Virus record (IMG/VR): IMGVR_UViG_3300011114_000316
Span: 1-61,829 of that record
DNA: 61,829 bases
Source of the DNA: a virus
Strand: one strand, 5' to 3'
Part shown: positions 34,821-41,915 of the stretch, in pieces
How the letters are laid out: each line of letters starts with the position of its first letter
Position numbering within the stretch: position 1 is the stretch's first letter
Translations under genes and position numbers: made by a program
Notes under the pieces: model-generated
Told to the model about the DNA's origin: nothing
Database searches by the model: none
What the model saw: only the letters and a program-made list of their open reading frames with translations

Positions 34821-35334
34821 TACCGTAACTCCCGAATGCCTCAAGGTATTCTATGGCGTTGCGCAAGACTGCAGGGCTATCCTTAAACATTCCAAGCGCA
34901 CGATTACATTGTTTGCACAAGACCCCACGAAACTCCCCTGTCTCATGGTTATGATCAATTGCGCTGTCCATAAGTGCAACCTCATTTTGGCAAATAGCGC
35001 AGCACTCTTCTTGGCGTTCGTAGCGATCAATCAACTGTTCTGGCGTGATGCCCCGACGAGCACAGCGTTTTGCAAGAGTCCAACTGTCTTTATTGCGGTA
35101 CTCTCTTACACGCTCCGGGTTTTTGACCGTCCAACTCCGGTGTGCTTCATATAAACATTTGTTGCAAGTGCTCCGCAAAAGATGTGCATTGGCCCCGCCG
35201 CGACTTCTAAACAACTTAACTGGCTGCATCGTACAGCACTTCGTGCATAACTTTGAATTCCCGTTAGCAAGCAACTGCGTTTCGCGTTTTTTGGCTTCAG
35301 CAGCGCGACGTTTTTCGTTGGTTGCGTATGGCAT
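34810..35334 (-). CDS. Endonuclease VII-type HNH nuclease
   Basis: A 174-residue protein. An N-terminal zinc region (LCTKCCTMQPVKLF, STCNKCLYEAHRSW) precedes CAICQNEVALMDSAIDHNHE, then GVLCKQCNRALGMFKD, the T4 gp49 endonuclease VII / phage HNH core with its CxxC...DHNH...CxxCN pattern. It lies among small structural genes, out of context for a resolvase, so it may be a free-standing homing nuclease of the HNH class. Confidence 0.85.
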   Translation of the reverse strand: MPYATNEKRRAAEAKKRETQLLANGNSKLCTKCCTMQPVKLFRSRGGANAHLLRSTCNKCLYEAHRSWTVKNPERVREYRNKDSWTLAKRCARRGITPEQLIDRYERQEECCAICQNEVALMDSAIDHNHETGEFRGVLCKQCNRALGMFKDSPAVLRNAIEYLEAFGSYGNGD

Positions 35335-35336
35335 CT

Positions 35337-35621
35337 TTAGTCTCGATAACCGCCGCCACGAGCTTTATATTGTTTTGCCAATAATTGACTTTTACGCCCG
35401 CTCCACTGACCCGCCGCTGTTCCTTGCGTTGCCTGCCCTTTGATACGGTTAAACAAAGCTTTACGCATGCCCGGCTTTGTGTAATTGCCAGCTTCATTAA
35501 CACGACTGACTTTGCCGCCCTCTGCGTACTCGTAGAAGGCGGTGTCATCTCGACGTTGTTTACGCTTTGGCCCAGGCATTTTGTTAGGGCTAATAGCGCC
35601 CATACCGCGTGAAGACATCAT
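35337..35621 (-). CDS. Conserved small virion-region protein
   Basis: A 94-residue protein. It opens MMSSRGMGAISPNKMPGPK and has YEYAEGGKVSRVNEAGNYTK, then a Lys/Arg-rich end with QWSGRKSQLLAKQYKARGGG. 'SSRGMGAI-P-KMP' and 'NEAGNYTKP-MRK-LF' are highly conserved among podovirus-like phages. It sits between adaptor and capsid genes. The function is unknown; it may be a minor capsid or DNA-contacting protein. Confidence 0.7.
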   Translation of the reverse strand: MMSSRGMGAISPNKMPGPKRKQRRDDTAFYEYAEGGKVSRVNEAGNYTKPGMRKALFNRIKGQATQGTAAGQWSGRKSQLLAKQYKARGGGYRD

Positions 35622-35630
35622 CGCAGTCTC

Positions 35631-35948
35631 CTAGATCATACGACCTCGAGTTTTGCCGCGTTGAGCACAACCATCGGCACGTTTTGATGCTGAGCCTACA
35701 GATCCGCCAGATGCATACCCACGTTTCATAGACTGACGCTTTGACTCTTCATAAGCCTTATCCATCTCACGCTGCTTACGATCTTCCTCAACCTGCTGTT
35801 TCATACGAGCAGCTTGGGCAGGACTAGGCGTCATTTCTGCTGGATTCAAAGGCGGGTTTCGTACTTCCGGGCCTGCTTCAGGGCCACGTTGAAATTCATC
35901 TGGCAAAACCGGAAGAGGAGGAACGCTCATCGATTGACGTTTTTTCAT
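35631..35948 (-). CDS. Small basic protein with conserved C-terminus
   Basis: A 105-residue protein. The N-terminus is Pro-rich; a charged helix (ARMKQQVEEDRKQREMDKAY) follows, and the end reads GGSVGSASKRADGCAQRGKT plus RGRMI. The 'SKRADG-A-RGKTRG' ending recurs in several small proteins of these phages, including the next gene (TRAADGIAKKGKTKG). It is probably a minor structural protein. Confidence 0.6.
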   Translation of the reverse strand: MKKRQSMSVPPLPVLPDEFQRGPEAGPEVRNPPLNPAEMTPSPAQAARMKQQVEEDRKQREMDKAYEESKRQSMKRGYASGGSVGSASKRADGCAQRGKTRGRMI

Positions 35949-35949
35949 G

Positions 35950-36438
35950 TCAGCACTTCCCGCCGCCCATCATGCGTACTTGTGTACCTTTAGTCTTACC
36001 TTTCTTGGCAATACCATCAGCAGCACGAGTGTAACCACCAGACGAATACGCCATACCGCCGCCCATCATCTTCTTAGCCATGCCGCCATGCTTCATCTTG
36101 CCCACACCATCAGCCGCAAATGCTGGAACTTTTTTGCCATCTTTCTCAACCATCGGCATACCGCCGCTAGCGTAACCGCCACGCTTCATACCTTTGGCCT
36201 CGGCCATCTCATGTTTGATCATGGACTTTGGAGCGCCTTTTTTCTTCATAAAGGCAATCTCTTTACCAACCATGGCTTTAGATTCTTTCATGTCACCACC
36301 TTCTTTAAACTTACGGCCTTTGTCGGCCTGCATGAACTCACGTCCAACGGACGCAGGAACACCCACGCGCTTGGCGAAGGCGGGATTGTTTGCCACAGCA
36401 GCCATGAAATTGTGCTGCTTTGACGTTTTACTCGGCAT
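35950..36438 (-). CDS. Gly/Met/Lys-rich small virion-region protein
   Basis: A 162-residue protein. It opens KTSKQHNFMAAVANNPAFAK, then RVGVPASVGREFMQADKGRK, a conserved start in podovirus-like phages. The second half is low-complexity with repeats of MKRGGYASGG, MKHGGMAKKMMGGG and YSSGGYTRAADGIAKKGKTKG. These Gly-Met-Lys repeats look like flexible DNA-contacting or packing segments. The function is unknown. Confidence 0.6.
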   Translation of the reverse strand: MPSKTSKQHNFMAAVANNPAFAKRVGVPASVGREFMQADKGRKFKEGGDMKESKAMVGKEIAFMKKKGAPKSMIKHEMAEAKGMKRGGYASGGMPMVEKDGKKVPAFAADGVGKMKHGGMAKKMMGGGMAYSSGGYTRAADGIAKKGKTKGTQVRMMGGGKC

Positions 36439-36619
36439 CGTCTTTCTTCCGTTTTAAGATTCTCTGAACAGTATTGGTTTCCCAAATACGAATACCAGTC
36501 CAAACAATCGTAAATACGGCGGCTATTGAGGGAAGCATATCTACTAGTGTCCCAATGACTGTCACCACTGACAAAGCATCGAGAATCATCTTCCCTGTTT
36601 CGTGCGTCGTCTCAGTCAT
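36428..36619 (-). CDS. Small membrane protein, class-II-holin-like
   Basis: A 63-residue protein with two likely membrane helices, ILDALSVVTVIGTLVDMLP and IAAVFTIVWTGIRIWE, and a basic end (RILKRKKDD). The size and the short basic tail are like small holins of podoviruses. It is distant from the lysis cassette at 25.4-27.9 kb, so it may be a second lysis gene or a virion membrane protein. It overlaps its neighbour by 11 bases. Confidence 0.6.
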   Translation of the reverse strand: MTETTHETGKMILDALSVVTVIGTLVDMLPSIAAVFTIVWTGIRIWETNTVQRILKRKKDDAE

Positions 36620-36620
36620 T

Positions 36621-36875
36621 TCAACAATTCCATGCTCTCAAGGATTTGTTAATCCGGCTGTTGGGATCTTTCGCTGTCTTGGCTGAAGTCAGTTTCTTCT
36701 TCATCCCTGTCATCCTGGCACAGAATGACTTCTTCCTTGATCCGCCCTCCGGCTGTGGCGGTTTCAACCCCGGTTTGCCAGGATTGGCTGCATTGTAAGA
36801 AGCGCGTCCTTTGGCATTCAAACCACCACTTGGATTTTTGCCTTCTTTGCGTTGCCATGCCGGGGTCTTTGCCAT
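36621..36875 (-). CDS. DUF6321-like small basic protein
   Basis: An 84-residue protein from ATG 36875; a TTG four codons upstream is less likely. It contains PAWQRKEGKNPSGGLNAKGR, NPGKPGLKPPQPEGGSRKKS and FCARMTGMKKKLTS, then a Lys/Ala-rich end. 'GGLNAKGR-SYNA--GG-LKPP--G--RK-SFCARM-GM' is a well conserved phage module of unknown function. It probably contacts DNA or the capsid. Confidence 0.75.
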   Translation of the reverse strand: MAKTPAWQRKEGKNPSGGLNAKGRASYNAANPGKPGLKPPQPEGGSRKKSFCARMTGMKKKLTSAKTAKDPNSRINKSLRAWNC

Positions 36876-36877
36876 GA

Positions 36878-37468
36878 TTACCCGCAAATGATAGTTGCAA
36901 ACGTCACGTTGGTTAGCGTCACCACCGTGAAATCCTGCGGGCTACTACGCGTGGTCAAAATGCCTTCTGCTGCCATGTACAAACTATTGACCGCAATAGC
37001 AGACGCAGGAGTGTTTACCTGAAGGATTAGCTGCGAAGACAGCCCGTTTACGTTAAACGAAATCGATCCCGCTGATGCCGTGCCAACGTAATACAAGCCT
37101 TTAATCCGGGTGCGTGGTAGCGCAAGACTGCCTGTGGTGCCAATCTTTACATTACCCGCCGAGGCTCCACTAGCGGTGATGGAGTCAACGCGGGCGTAAT
37201 AATTGGACGACGTGGCCGTTGTTGCATTAGCGCCAGTCACTACTTCACTAACTACCGTATTGGTCAAATCGCCAACACGCAGACCGCGAATTGTGAATGT
37301 GATGCCCGAATCATTGCCAGCCGAAGTAATGACTACTTTGTAACCATACCCGTTGGGGCCTACGGTGTTTGCTAGGAGCGACAAGGCTCCAGCCCCCGCA
37401 ATAGACGCATTTGCCCGATATAGGGCATCGTCTGTTGCAGGGGTGACTGCCCATACGTCATATTGCAT
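36878..37468 (-). CDS. Virion protein, beta-rich
   Basis: A 196-residue protein from ATG 37468, chosen because AGGAG stands upstream; the in-frame TTG two codons earlier is unlikely. It is beta-rich and small-residue-rich (TGANATTATSSNYYARVDS, GSLALPRTRIKGLYYVGTA). It resembles capsid decoration or surface proteins by composition only. It lies between the DUF6321-like gene and another beta-rich small gene just downstream of the capsid terminator. Confidence 0.5.
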   Translation of the reverse strand: MQYDVWAVTPATDDALYRANASIAGAGALSLLANTVGPNGYGYKVVITSAGNDSGITFTIRGLRVGDLTNTVVSEVVTGANATTATSSNYYARVDSITASGASAGNVKIGTTGSLALPRTRIKGLYYVGTASAGSISFNVNGLSSQLILQVNTPASAIAVNSLYMAAEGILTTRSSPQDFTVVTLTNVTFATIICG

Positions 37469-37480
37469 GACCAACTCCTA

Positions 37481-37846
37481 TCAGGCCGCTGTGGTTACGT
37501 TAGTCCACGTAGTCGAGCCAGTTGTGTTGACGTACAGCCGAGTGCTGGTGCTGGAACCATCCGTGCGGAGATACAGCGAGCCTTGTGCGGCAGAGATCGT
37601 GGGTGCGCCAGAGCCAACGTAGATTCCAAGACCCGCCGTGGAACTCATAAGAAACGCAGCCATTCCGCCAGCCGTGGGCGCAGTGCCGCTGTCAGCCGTG
37701 ATGTTGCCGGTAGCGCTTACCGTCGTAACACTGGTCGCAGGACCAAGAGTAGCAGTTGTGGTAACAGCGCCAGTGGTCGAGTTAACAGAAATGGTTTCAA
37801 ACCCATTCTGTGACCGTACTGGGCCGGAGAAACTGGTGTTAGCCAT
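37481..37846 (-). CDS. Small virion protein with a fibre-like repeat body
   Basis: A 121-residue protein with FSGPVRSQNGFETISVNSTT, a Thr/Ser/Ala/Val body and GSLYLRTDGSSTSTRLYVN near the end. The 'SGPV-S-NGF' start and 'GSLY-RTDG' end are typical of short phage surface or decoration proteins. It is the first gene after the terminator at 37958-37977 and may need read-through or its own promoter. Confidence 0.6.
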   Translation of the reverse strand: MANTSFSGPVRSQNGFETISVNSTTGAVTTTATLGPATSVTTVSATGNITADSGTAPTAGGMAAFLMSSTAGLGIYVGSGAPTISAAQGSLYLRTDGSSTSTRLYVNTTGSTTWTNVTTAA

Positions 37847-37950
37847 GATGCCTCACATGCGAGTAGCGCGTATTAGTCTGCATGTCGTCAGCCGGGACTG
37901 TCTAATACGCGGGATGACCCCGGAATAACTCTTTGTACCATACTCATAAA

Positions 37951-37977
37951 CAAAAGAAAAGGGGCCGAAGCCCCTTT
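37951..37977 (-). terminator. Rho-independent terminator after the major capsid gene
   Basis: On the minus strand the sequence is AAAGGGGC-TTCG-GCCCCTTT followed by TCTTTTG: an 8-bp stem capped by a UUCG tetraloop and a U-rich tract. It begins 13 bases after the capsid stop codon. It probably ends most capsid transcripts and sets capsid expression above that of the downstream structural genes. Confidence 0.85.
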
Positions 37978-37990
37978 CCTAATCTACTGC

Positions 37991-38902
37991 TTAGCTTGCG
38001 CCTGGAGATCCATAAACACCCAACGGATCTGACGCGCCGAACGAGTAACGCTCGCGACTCTTGTAACGAGCATTACCAGTATCGAAGTCAGCATCCATCG
38101 AGTTCTGGATAGGCGTACGGACAAAGTGCTTCAGTCCGTTAGGCACGTCCGTGATCAAGAACCAAGCATTCGTATCAGTCAGATAGTGATTGACACGATA
38201 GCCTTCCGGAATGGAACCGTTGTTCTTGAGCGCGTTGATGTCGTTATCAGCCGTTGCCGTACGGAGTTCCGTCTCAAGCAGTCGGGTTGCAACGAACATA
38301 AGCGCCGGGGGAACAATCAGTTTCCGGGGCTTGGCGGCGATCAGCAGACCACGCTCATCGGTCCAGCCAGCGATCTGAATGACAGCAGCCTCAAGCGAGG
38401 TTTCATTCAGGTCTGCGCCAGTTGACGGGCGATTGCTGTTGGTACCACCAGACACAAGCGGATGCGCCGTCGAGAACAGGGGCTGGCCGTCACCGTACGT
38501 GACCGCACCGTTAAACCCGTTGTTCAGAATTGACGCACCTTTAACCTGCTTGGTGTACGCCATGGCACGAGCGAGGGCCTTGGTATACCGCGAAGACAGA
38601 CTGTCATACAGGTTGTCTTCCATCGCCTCTTCAGTGATGGAGAAACCCATTGCAATTGTTTCGTGGTTGTACCGCGCCGTCCATGCTTCTTGCGCATTGT
38701 CATACGCAATTGCAGAACCCTCGTTTTTGACGGGGGCGGCAGAGAAGCCAGACAGCTTGGTTTCCTCTTCAAACGAACGCTCGGAAGTCTCGGTTTCGTA
38801 GATTTCCTTGTGTTCTTCACCGTACCGTTTGTACTCCAGACCGAACAGTGCATTAAGCCCTGGCAGGAGTTCTTTCAGTAGTTGTGCGCGTGAAATAGCC
38901 AT
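37991..38902 (-). CDS. Major capsid protein
   Basis: A 303-residue HK97-fold-type capsid protein of the Mu gpT-like branch. Seen: LLPGLNALFGLEYKRYGEEH (in part), FSITEEAMEDNLYDSLSSRY, FNGAVTYGDGQPLFSTAHPL, RKLIVPPALMFVATRLL and GYRVNHYLTDTNAWFLI. These are family hallmarks. It is flanked by a decoration-like protein upstream and a strong terminator downstream, as expected for the most highly expressed late gene. Confidence 0.9.
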   Translation of the reverse strand: MAISRAQLLKELLPGLNALFGLEYKRYGEEHKEIYETETSERSFEEETKLSGFSAAPVKNEGSAIAYDNAQEAWTARYNHETIAMGFSITEEAMEDNLYDSLSSRYTKALARAMAYTKQVKGASILNNGFNGAVTYGDGQPLFSTAHPLVSGGTNSNRPSTGADLNETSLEAAVIQIAGWTDERGLLIAAKPRKLIVPPALMFVATRLLETELRTATADNDINALKNNGSIPEGYRVNHYLTDTNAWFLITDVPNGLKHFVRTPIQNSMDADFDTGNARYKSRERYSFGASDPLGVYGSPGAS

Positions 38903-38914
38903 TTGTTAACTCCT

Positions 38915-39745
38915 TTAGGCCGTTGCCGTACCAGCGTAATACTCATGCTGGCCGAAGTTGAGCTTAACCAGAAGCTCGGGGTACTGGGTAAACACCAGTG
39001 TCGCGCTTGAAGCAAACGCCGCAACAGGGGCTTGATTCAGCACAACCGTCGTTGCACCAGCGTTAGCAGCGGTGGCAACAAACGAGCCGCTGGGAATGTA
39101 CTGCCCGTTTGAAGCCAGACTGCCAACATCCGTACCAACCGGCAGGGCAAAAGGCAGCGCCGAGCAAGTGATAGTTTCAGTAGCAATGCTGGTAAACGTT
39201 GCAGTGCCAAGCGACACAGCGGTTTCAGGCACAACACCCAGAACACGAATGGGCAGCGAACTAGTCGTTGCTGGAGTCGCGGTCGGAGCCAGCAGGGCGT
39301 TTGCGGAGTTACCAGTGTTAGCGTTTCCGGTGTTGTTGATGCAGGCCAGATTCTGACCAATCATCGCACGAGCACCAGACGCGATTACCGTAGTAGCCGA
39401 GCAAACAGCCGCTTGGAACACCGTATCCGGATCGTCGCAAACATAAGCCACGCAATCACCAGCCGCCGTGGAGGCAACCCAGTTCTGCGAGAACTGCTTC
39501 TGTTTGGTCGTCGGATTGGTGTACGAACAACCAAGGAAGATACCAACGAGAGTACCGGCAGTACCGGTGCTAACGCTAATACGTTCCAGATTGCCGCGCA
39601 CAAGCGCAACGAAATCACCGTAGAAGATGTCCGTGCCATACGCGTAAGTGATGTTATACATCCGCGTAGAACCAGCAAACACCTGACCGCCGATCAGGTT
39701 GATCGGCTTTAGCCCGTAGGGCTTGTCAACCGTGGGGTAAGCCAT
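38915..39745 (-). CDS. Capsid-associated / decoration-like protein
   Basis: A 276-residue protein directly upstream of the capsid gene in the transcript. It starts VDKPYGLKPINLIGGQVFAG and is beta-rich, with IFLGCSYTNPTTKQKQFSQN and a small-residue-rich middle. The 'PYGL-P-N---G--F-G' start is common in head proteins that accompany gpT-like capsids. It may be a decoration or scaffold-linked protein. Confidence 0.6.
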   Translation of the reverse strand: MAYPTVDKPYGLKPINLIGGQVFAGSTRMYNITYAYGTDIFYGDFVALVRGNLERISVSTGTAGTLVGIFLGCSYTNPTTKQKQFSQNWVASTAAGDCVAYVCDDPDTVFQAAVCSATTVIASGARAMIGQNLACINNTGNANTGNSANALLAPTATPATTSSLPIRVLGVVPETAVSLGTATFTSIATETITCSALPFALPVGTDVGSLASNGQYIPSGSFVATAANAGATTVVLNQAPVAAFASSATLVFTQYPELLVKLNFGQHEYYAGTATA

Positions 39746-39762
39746 TTAAAGCTCCTAAAAGT

Positions 39763-40206
39763 TTACCGGGTCGATTTCACCGACGACTGCCGCTCTTTAA
39801 ACAACGGCATCCGCGGATCGTTTTCCCGCATGAAATTGTTGTCCACTGCGCTCATTTGATTATCGGTTTGCTGCTGATAGTAGCCGTTCCGATCCTCAAC
39901 AAGCTCAGTAGGAGTTTTGCAAAGCATCAATCCACCGATTACCACGTTGTCTTTGAACTTCTCGTTCTCAACAACCAGCATTTGGATCTCGGGATGATCG
40001 GACGCTTTGACAGGTTCCCAACCCTCGCGAAACTTTGAAGAAACATTCATGGGGTCCGCCGTTCCCAGCGTACTGACACGAATCCAACGAAATTCAAATC
40101 CCGGTTCTGGGTTAGGCGAAGGCAGCAATTCCGGGCGTTGCCAAGATTTGCGACGCGCAACTTTCTCTCGGGTTTCAAGTTCGCGGTTGGTTCTAGTCTC
40201 AGCCAT
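39763..40206 (-). CDS. Head-region protein of unknown function
   Basis: A 147-residue protein. FEFRWIRVSTLGTADPMNVS, EGWEPVKASDHPEI and NVVIGGLMLCKTPTELVEDR are visible. The 'FRW-R----G--D--NV--K-REGW' pattern marks a small family always found between scaffold and capsid genes in podovirus-like phages. It overlaps the scaffold gene by 8 bases. It may assist capsid assembly; no direct evidence. Confidence 0.6.
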   Translation of the reverse strand: MAETRTNRELETREKVARRKSWQRPELLPSPNPEPGFEFRWIRVSTLGTADPMNVSSKFREGWEPVKASDHPEIQMLVVENEKFKDNVVIGGLMLCKTPTELVEDRNGYYQQQTDNQMSAVDNNFMRENDPRMPLFKERQSSVKSTR

Positions 40207-41149
40207 TTTGTTTCCTCATGTCTTCAGCAACCTGTCGAGCATATTGCTCGGGAGTTAGACCTAGTCGTTTCGCAAGAGCTACAGCAGTCTTAGTAAGCAC
40301 GATCTTTTTGGGCGCAGTGCTACGCGATGCTGGTGCTACAACGTTATTTCGACGCGGCCTTTCAGGCGATTCGTCCTCCGATTCAAAGGCATCGGGGAAC
40401 ACTTGACGCATACGCCGGTTAATCCGGTCGTAGTATTCTTCACTTTGAGGGTCAATTCCCTCTCGAACAAGCTTTTGATGCAACCCCAGCGCGAGGCTTG
40501 TCATCTCATCGTCAGATCCAAACCATGGATTGGATTTTTGCCAGTCCAACGCCTTGGAATCAACGGCTGGCGCGACAGGTTCAGGTTTTACCTCAACTTG
40601 TTTTGGTTGTAAAGCCGGTTTATATGCTGCTAAACGCTCTGCCTTAGCTTGAACATTGTTTAACGCAATCTGCGCTTCAACAACTTTATCCGAATCTCCA
40701 GACTCATAAGCTTGTTTATACGCCCGTTTTGATGCCTCAAGCTCGTGACTAATCCTGGCTTTAGCCTGCTCAAGCAAAGCGGTTTGAGTTTTTGAAGATT
40801 CCTGCTTAAGTTTCTCATTCTCTTGCAGCAACTGCTGTGCAAGACGAATAGCTTCTTCTTTCTCTCTAGCCGCGGCTTCCGCTCTACGTCGTTCGTCGTG
40901 ATATCCCTTAGTAAAGTGCTGAATCCGCTTACGCACTTTGTCGGAATACTCATTAAGTTCTTCCTCGGTTACCTCTGCAGGCGGCTCCGATGGAGTTCGA
41001 TTACGGTCTCTTGGAGGCGTATCGTCTACAACCTCAATCTCAACCTCTTTAGATTCCGGTTCTTTTGCCTCTGATTCAGGCGTTTCTTCCGTTTTAACCT
41101 CTGGTTTGTCCGGATCCGGAAACTCAAATTCAACTTTTTGAAATGGCAT
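40199..41149 (-). CDS. Capsid scaffold protein
   Basis: A 316-residue highly charged protein. The first 80 residues are acidic (VKTEETPESEAKEPESKEVE). Residues about 85-200 are coiled coil (RRAEAAAREKEEAIRLAQQL; LEASKRAYKQAYESGD). The end is basic with KTAVALAKRLGLTPEQYARQ. Composition, coiled coil, basic C-terminal helix and place between portal and capsid all fit a scaffold that guides procapsid formation. Confidence 0.8.
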   Translation of the reverse strand: MPFQKVEFEFPDPDKPEVKTEETPESEAKEPESKEVEIEVVDDTPPRDRNRTPSEPPAEVTEEELNEYSDKVRKRIQHFTKGYHDERRRAEAAAREKEEAIRLAQQLLQENEKLKQESSKTQTALLEQAKARISHELEASKRAYKQAYESGDSDKVVEAQIALNNVQAKAERLAAYKPALQPKQVEVKPEPVAPAVDSKALDWQKSNPWFGSDDEMTSLALGLHQKLVREGIDPQSEEYYDRINRRMRQVFPDAFESEDESPERPRRNNVVAPASRSTAPKKIVLTKTAVALAKRLGLTPEQYARQVAEDMRKQNG

Positions 41150-41150
41150 A

Positions 41151-41363
41151 TTAGTCCTTTCGCAGGGCGTTTAACTGCGCCCGAAGTTCGTCGCATTGAC
41201 GCTTCAAATGAACTACATATTCTGACTGTGTACGCTCTCGTTCTTGAGTAGTTACAATTAACCGATGTACTCGAGAACTTAGAGAGTCCAACTGATGTTT
41301 AATTTGATTCAGTTCGTACCAGTCAAAATCAGATGTCACGCCTAGAGTTACATGTTCACTCAT
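41151..41363 (-). CDS. Small coiled-coil protein
   Basis: A 70-residue protein. After a short start (SEHVTLGVTSDFDWYELNQI) it is one coiled coil (KHQLDSLSSRVHRLIVTTQE; HLKRQCDELRAQLNALR). It overlaps the GroES-like gene by ATGA and stands one base from the scaffold gene. It may help head assembly. No named family is recognised. Confidence 0.55.
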   Translation of the reverse strand: MSEHVTLGVTSDFDWYELNQIKHQLDSLSSRVHRLIVTTQERERTQSEYVVHLKRQCDELRAQLNALRKD

Positions 41364-41725
41364 GCTCTAGTCACTCCTCGAGGGTCAGGCACAACCGCTT
41401 CAATACTGTCGTCGTTTAACAGACGATATTCATGGCCATTGACCTTAAACCTAGTGCCCGAGTTGGGACGAAACATCACAAAGTCGCCAACCTTGCACCA
41501 GGGCCCCGTAGGAAATCTGTCTTTATCAGCATAGGCTTGTTCGCCCATGTCTAAGACAGCACCCATCATAGAGAGAACTTGTTCAGCATGGCGCGTCTGA
41601 TCTGCTTTAACTAGACCTGAATCGTAAGTTTCTTCCACCTGCGGCAATGCAATTAGCAAGCGGTACCCAACTGGTTTGGGTAATTGAGCTTCAAACTCTT
41701 CCGCCGTTAACGTGTCAGTCATCAT
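41360..41725 (-). CDS. GroES-like co-chaperonin
   Basis: A 121-residue protein from one of two adjacent ATG codons (41725 or 41722) that overlap the previous stop. It has PKPVGYRLLIALPQVEETYD, MGAVLDMGEQAYADKDRFP, GPWCKVGDFVMFRPNSGTRF and EYRLLNDDSIEAVVPDP, the GroES beta-barrel order with a mobile-loop region. Phage GroES-like proteins help fold capsid protein with host GroEL (as T4 gp31). No GroEL is in the window. Confidence 0.8.
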   Translation of the reverse strand: MMTDTLTAEEFEAQLPKPVGYRLLIALPQVEETYDSGLVKADQTRHAEQVLSMMGAVLDMGEQAYADKDRFPTGPWCKVGDFVMFRPNSGTRFKVNGHEYRLLNDDSIEAVVPDPRGVTRA

Positions 41726-41912
41726 TTCCATCCATATAGTTTTGCGCAAGGTCTTGGATTTCACGCAATGCTAGGTCTAGACCTCGAATCAACCCGCATT
41801 GTTGTTGGTAGACTGCAAAATCAGCCGCCCCACCACTCGCAAGAAAATCAACGTGTGATTTTCTGTGTTCAAACAACTTGTCCTGCAGCACGTCAAAGAC
41901 GGTCTTAGCCAC
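41715..41912 (-). CDS. Conserved small head-region protein
   Basis: A 65-residue protein with a GTG start. AKTVFDVLQDKLFEHRKSHV, then LASGGAADFAVYQQQCGLIR and GLDLALREIQDLAQNYMDG. This pattern belongs to a small family often found beside portal and GroES-like genes in podovirus-like phages. It is helical and may be a head-assembly factor. The function is unknown. Confidence 0.65.
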   Translation of the reverse strand: MAKTVFDVLQDKLFEHRKSHVDFLASGGAADFAVYQQQCGLIRGLDLALREIQDLAQNYMDGNDD

Positions 41913-41915
41913 GCG

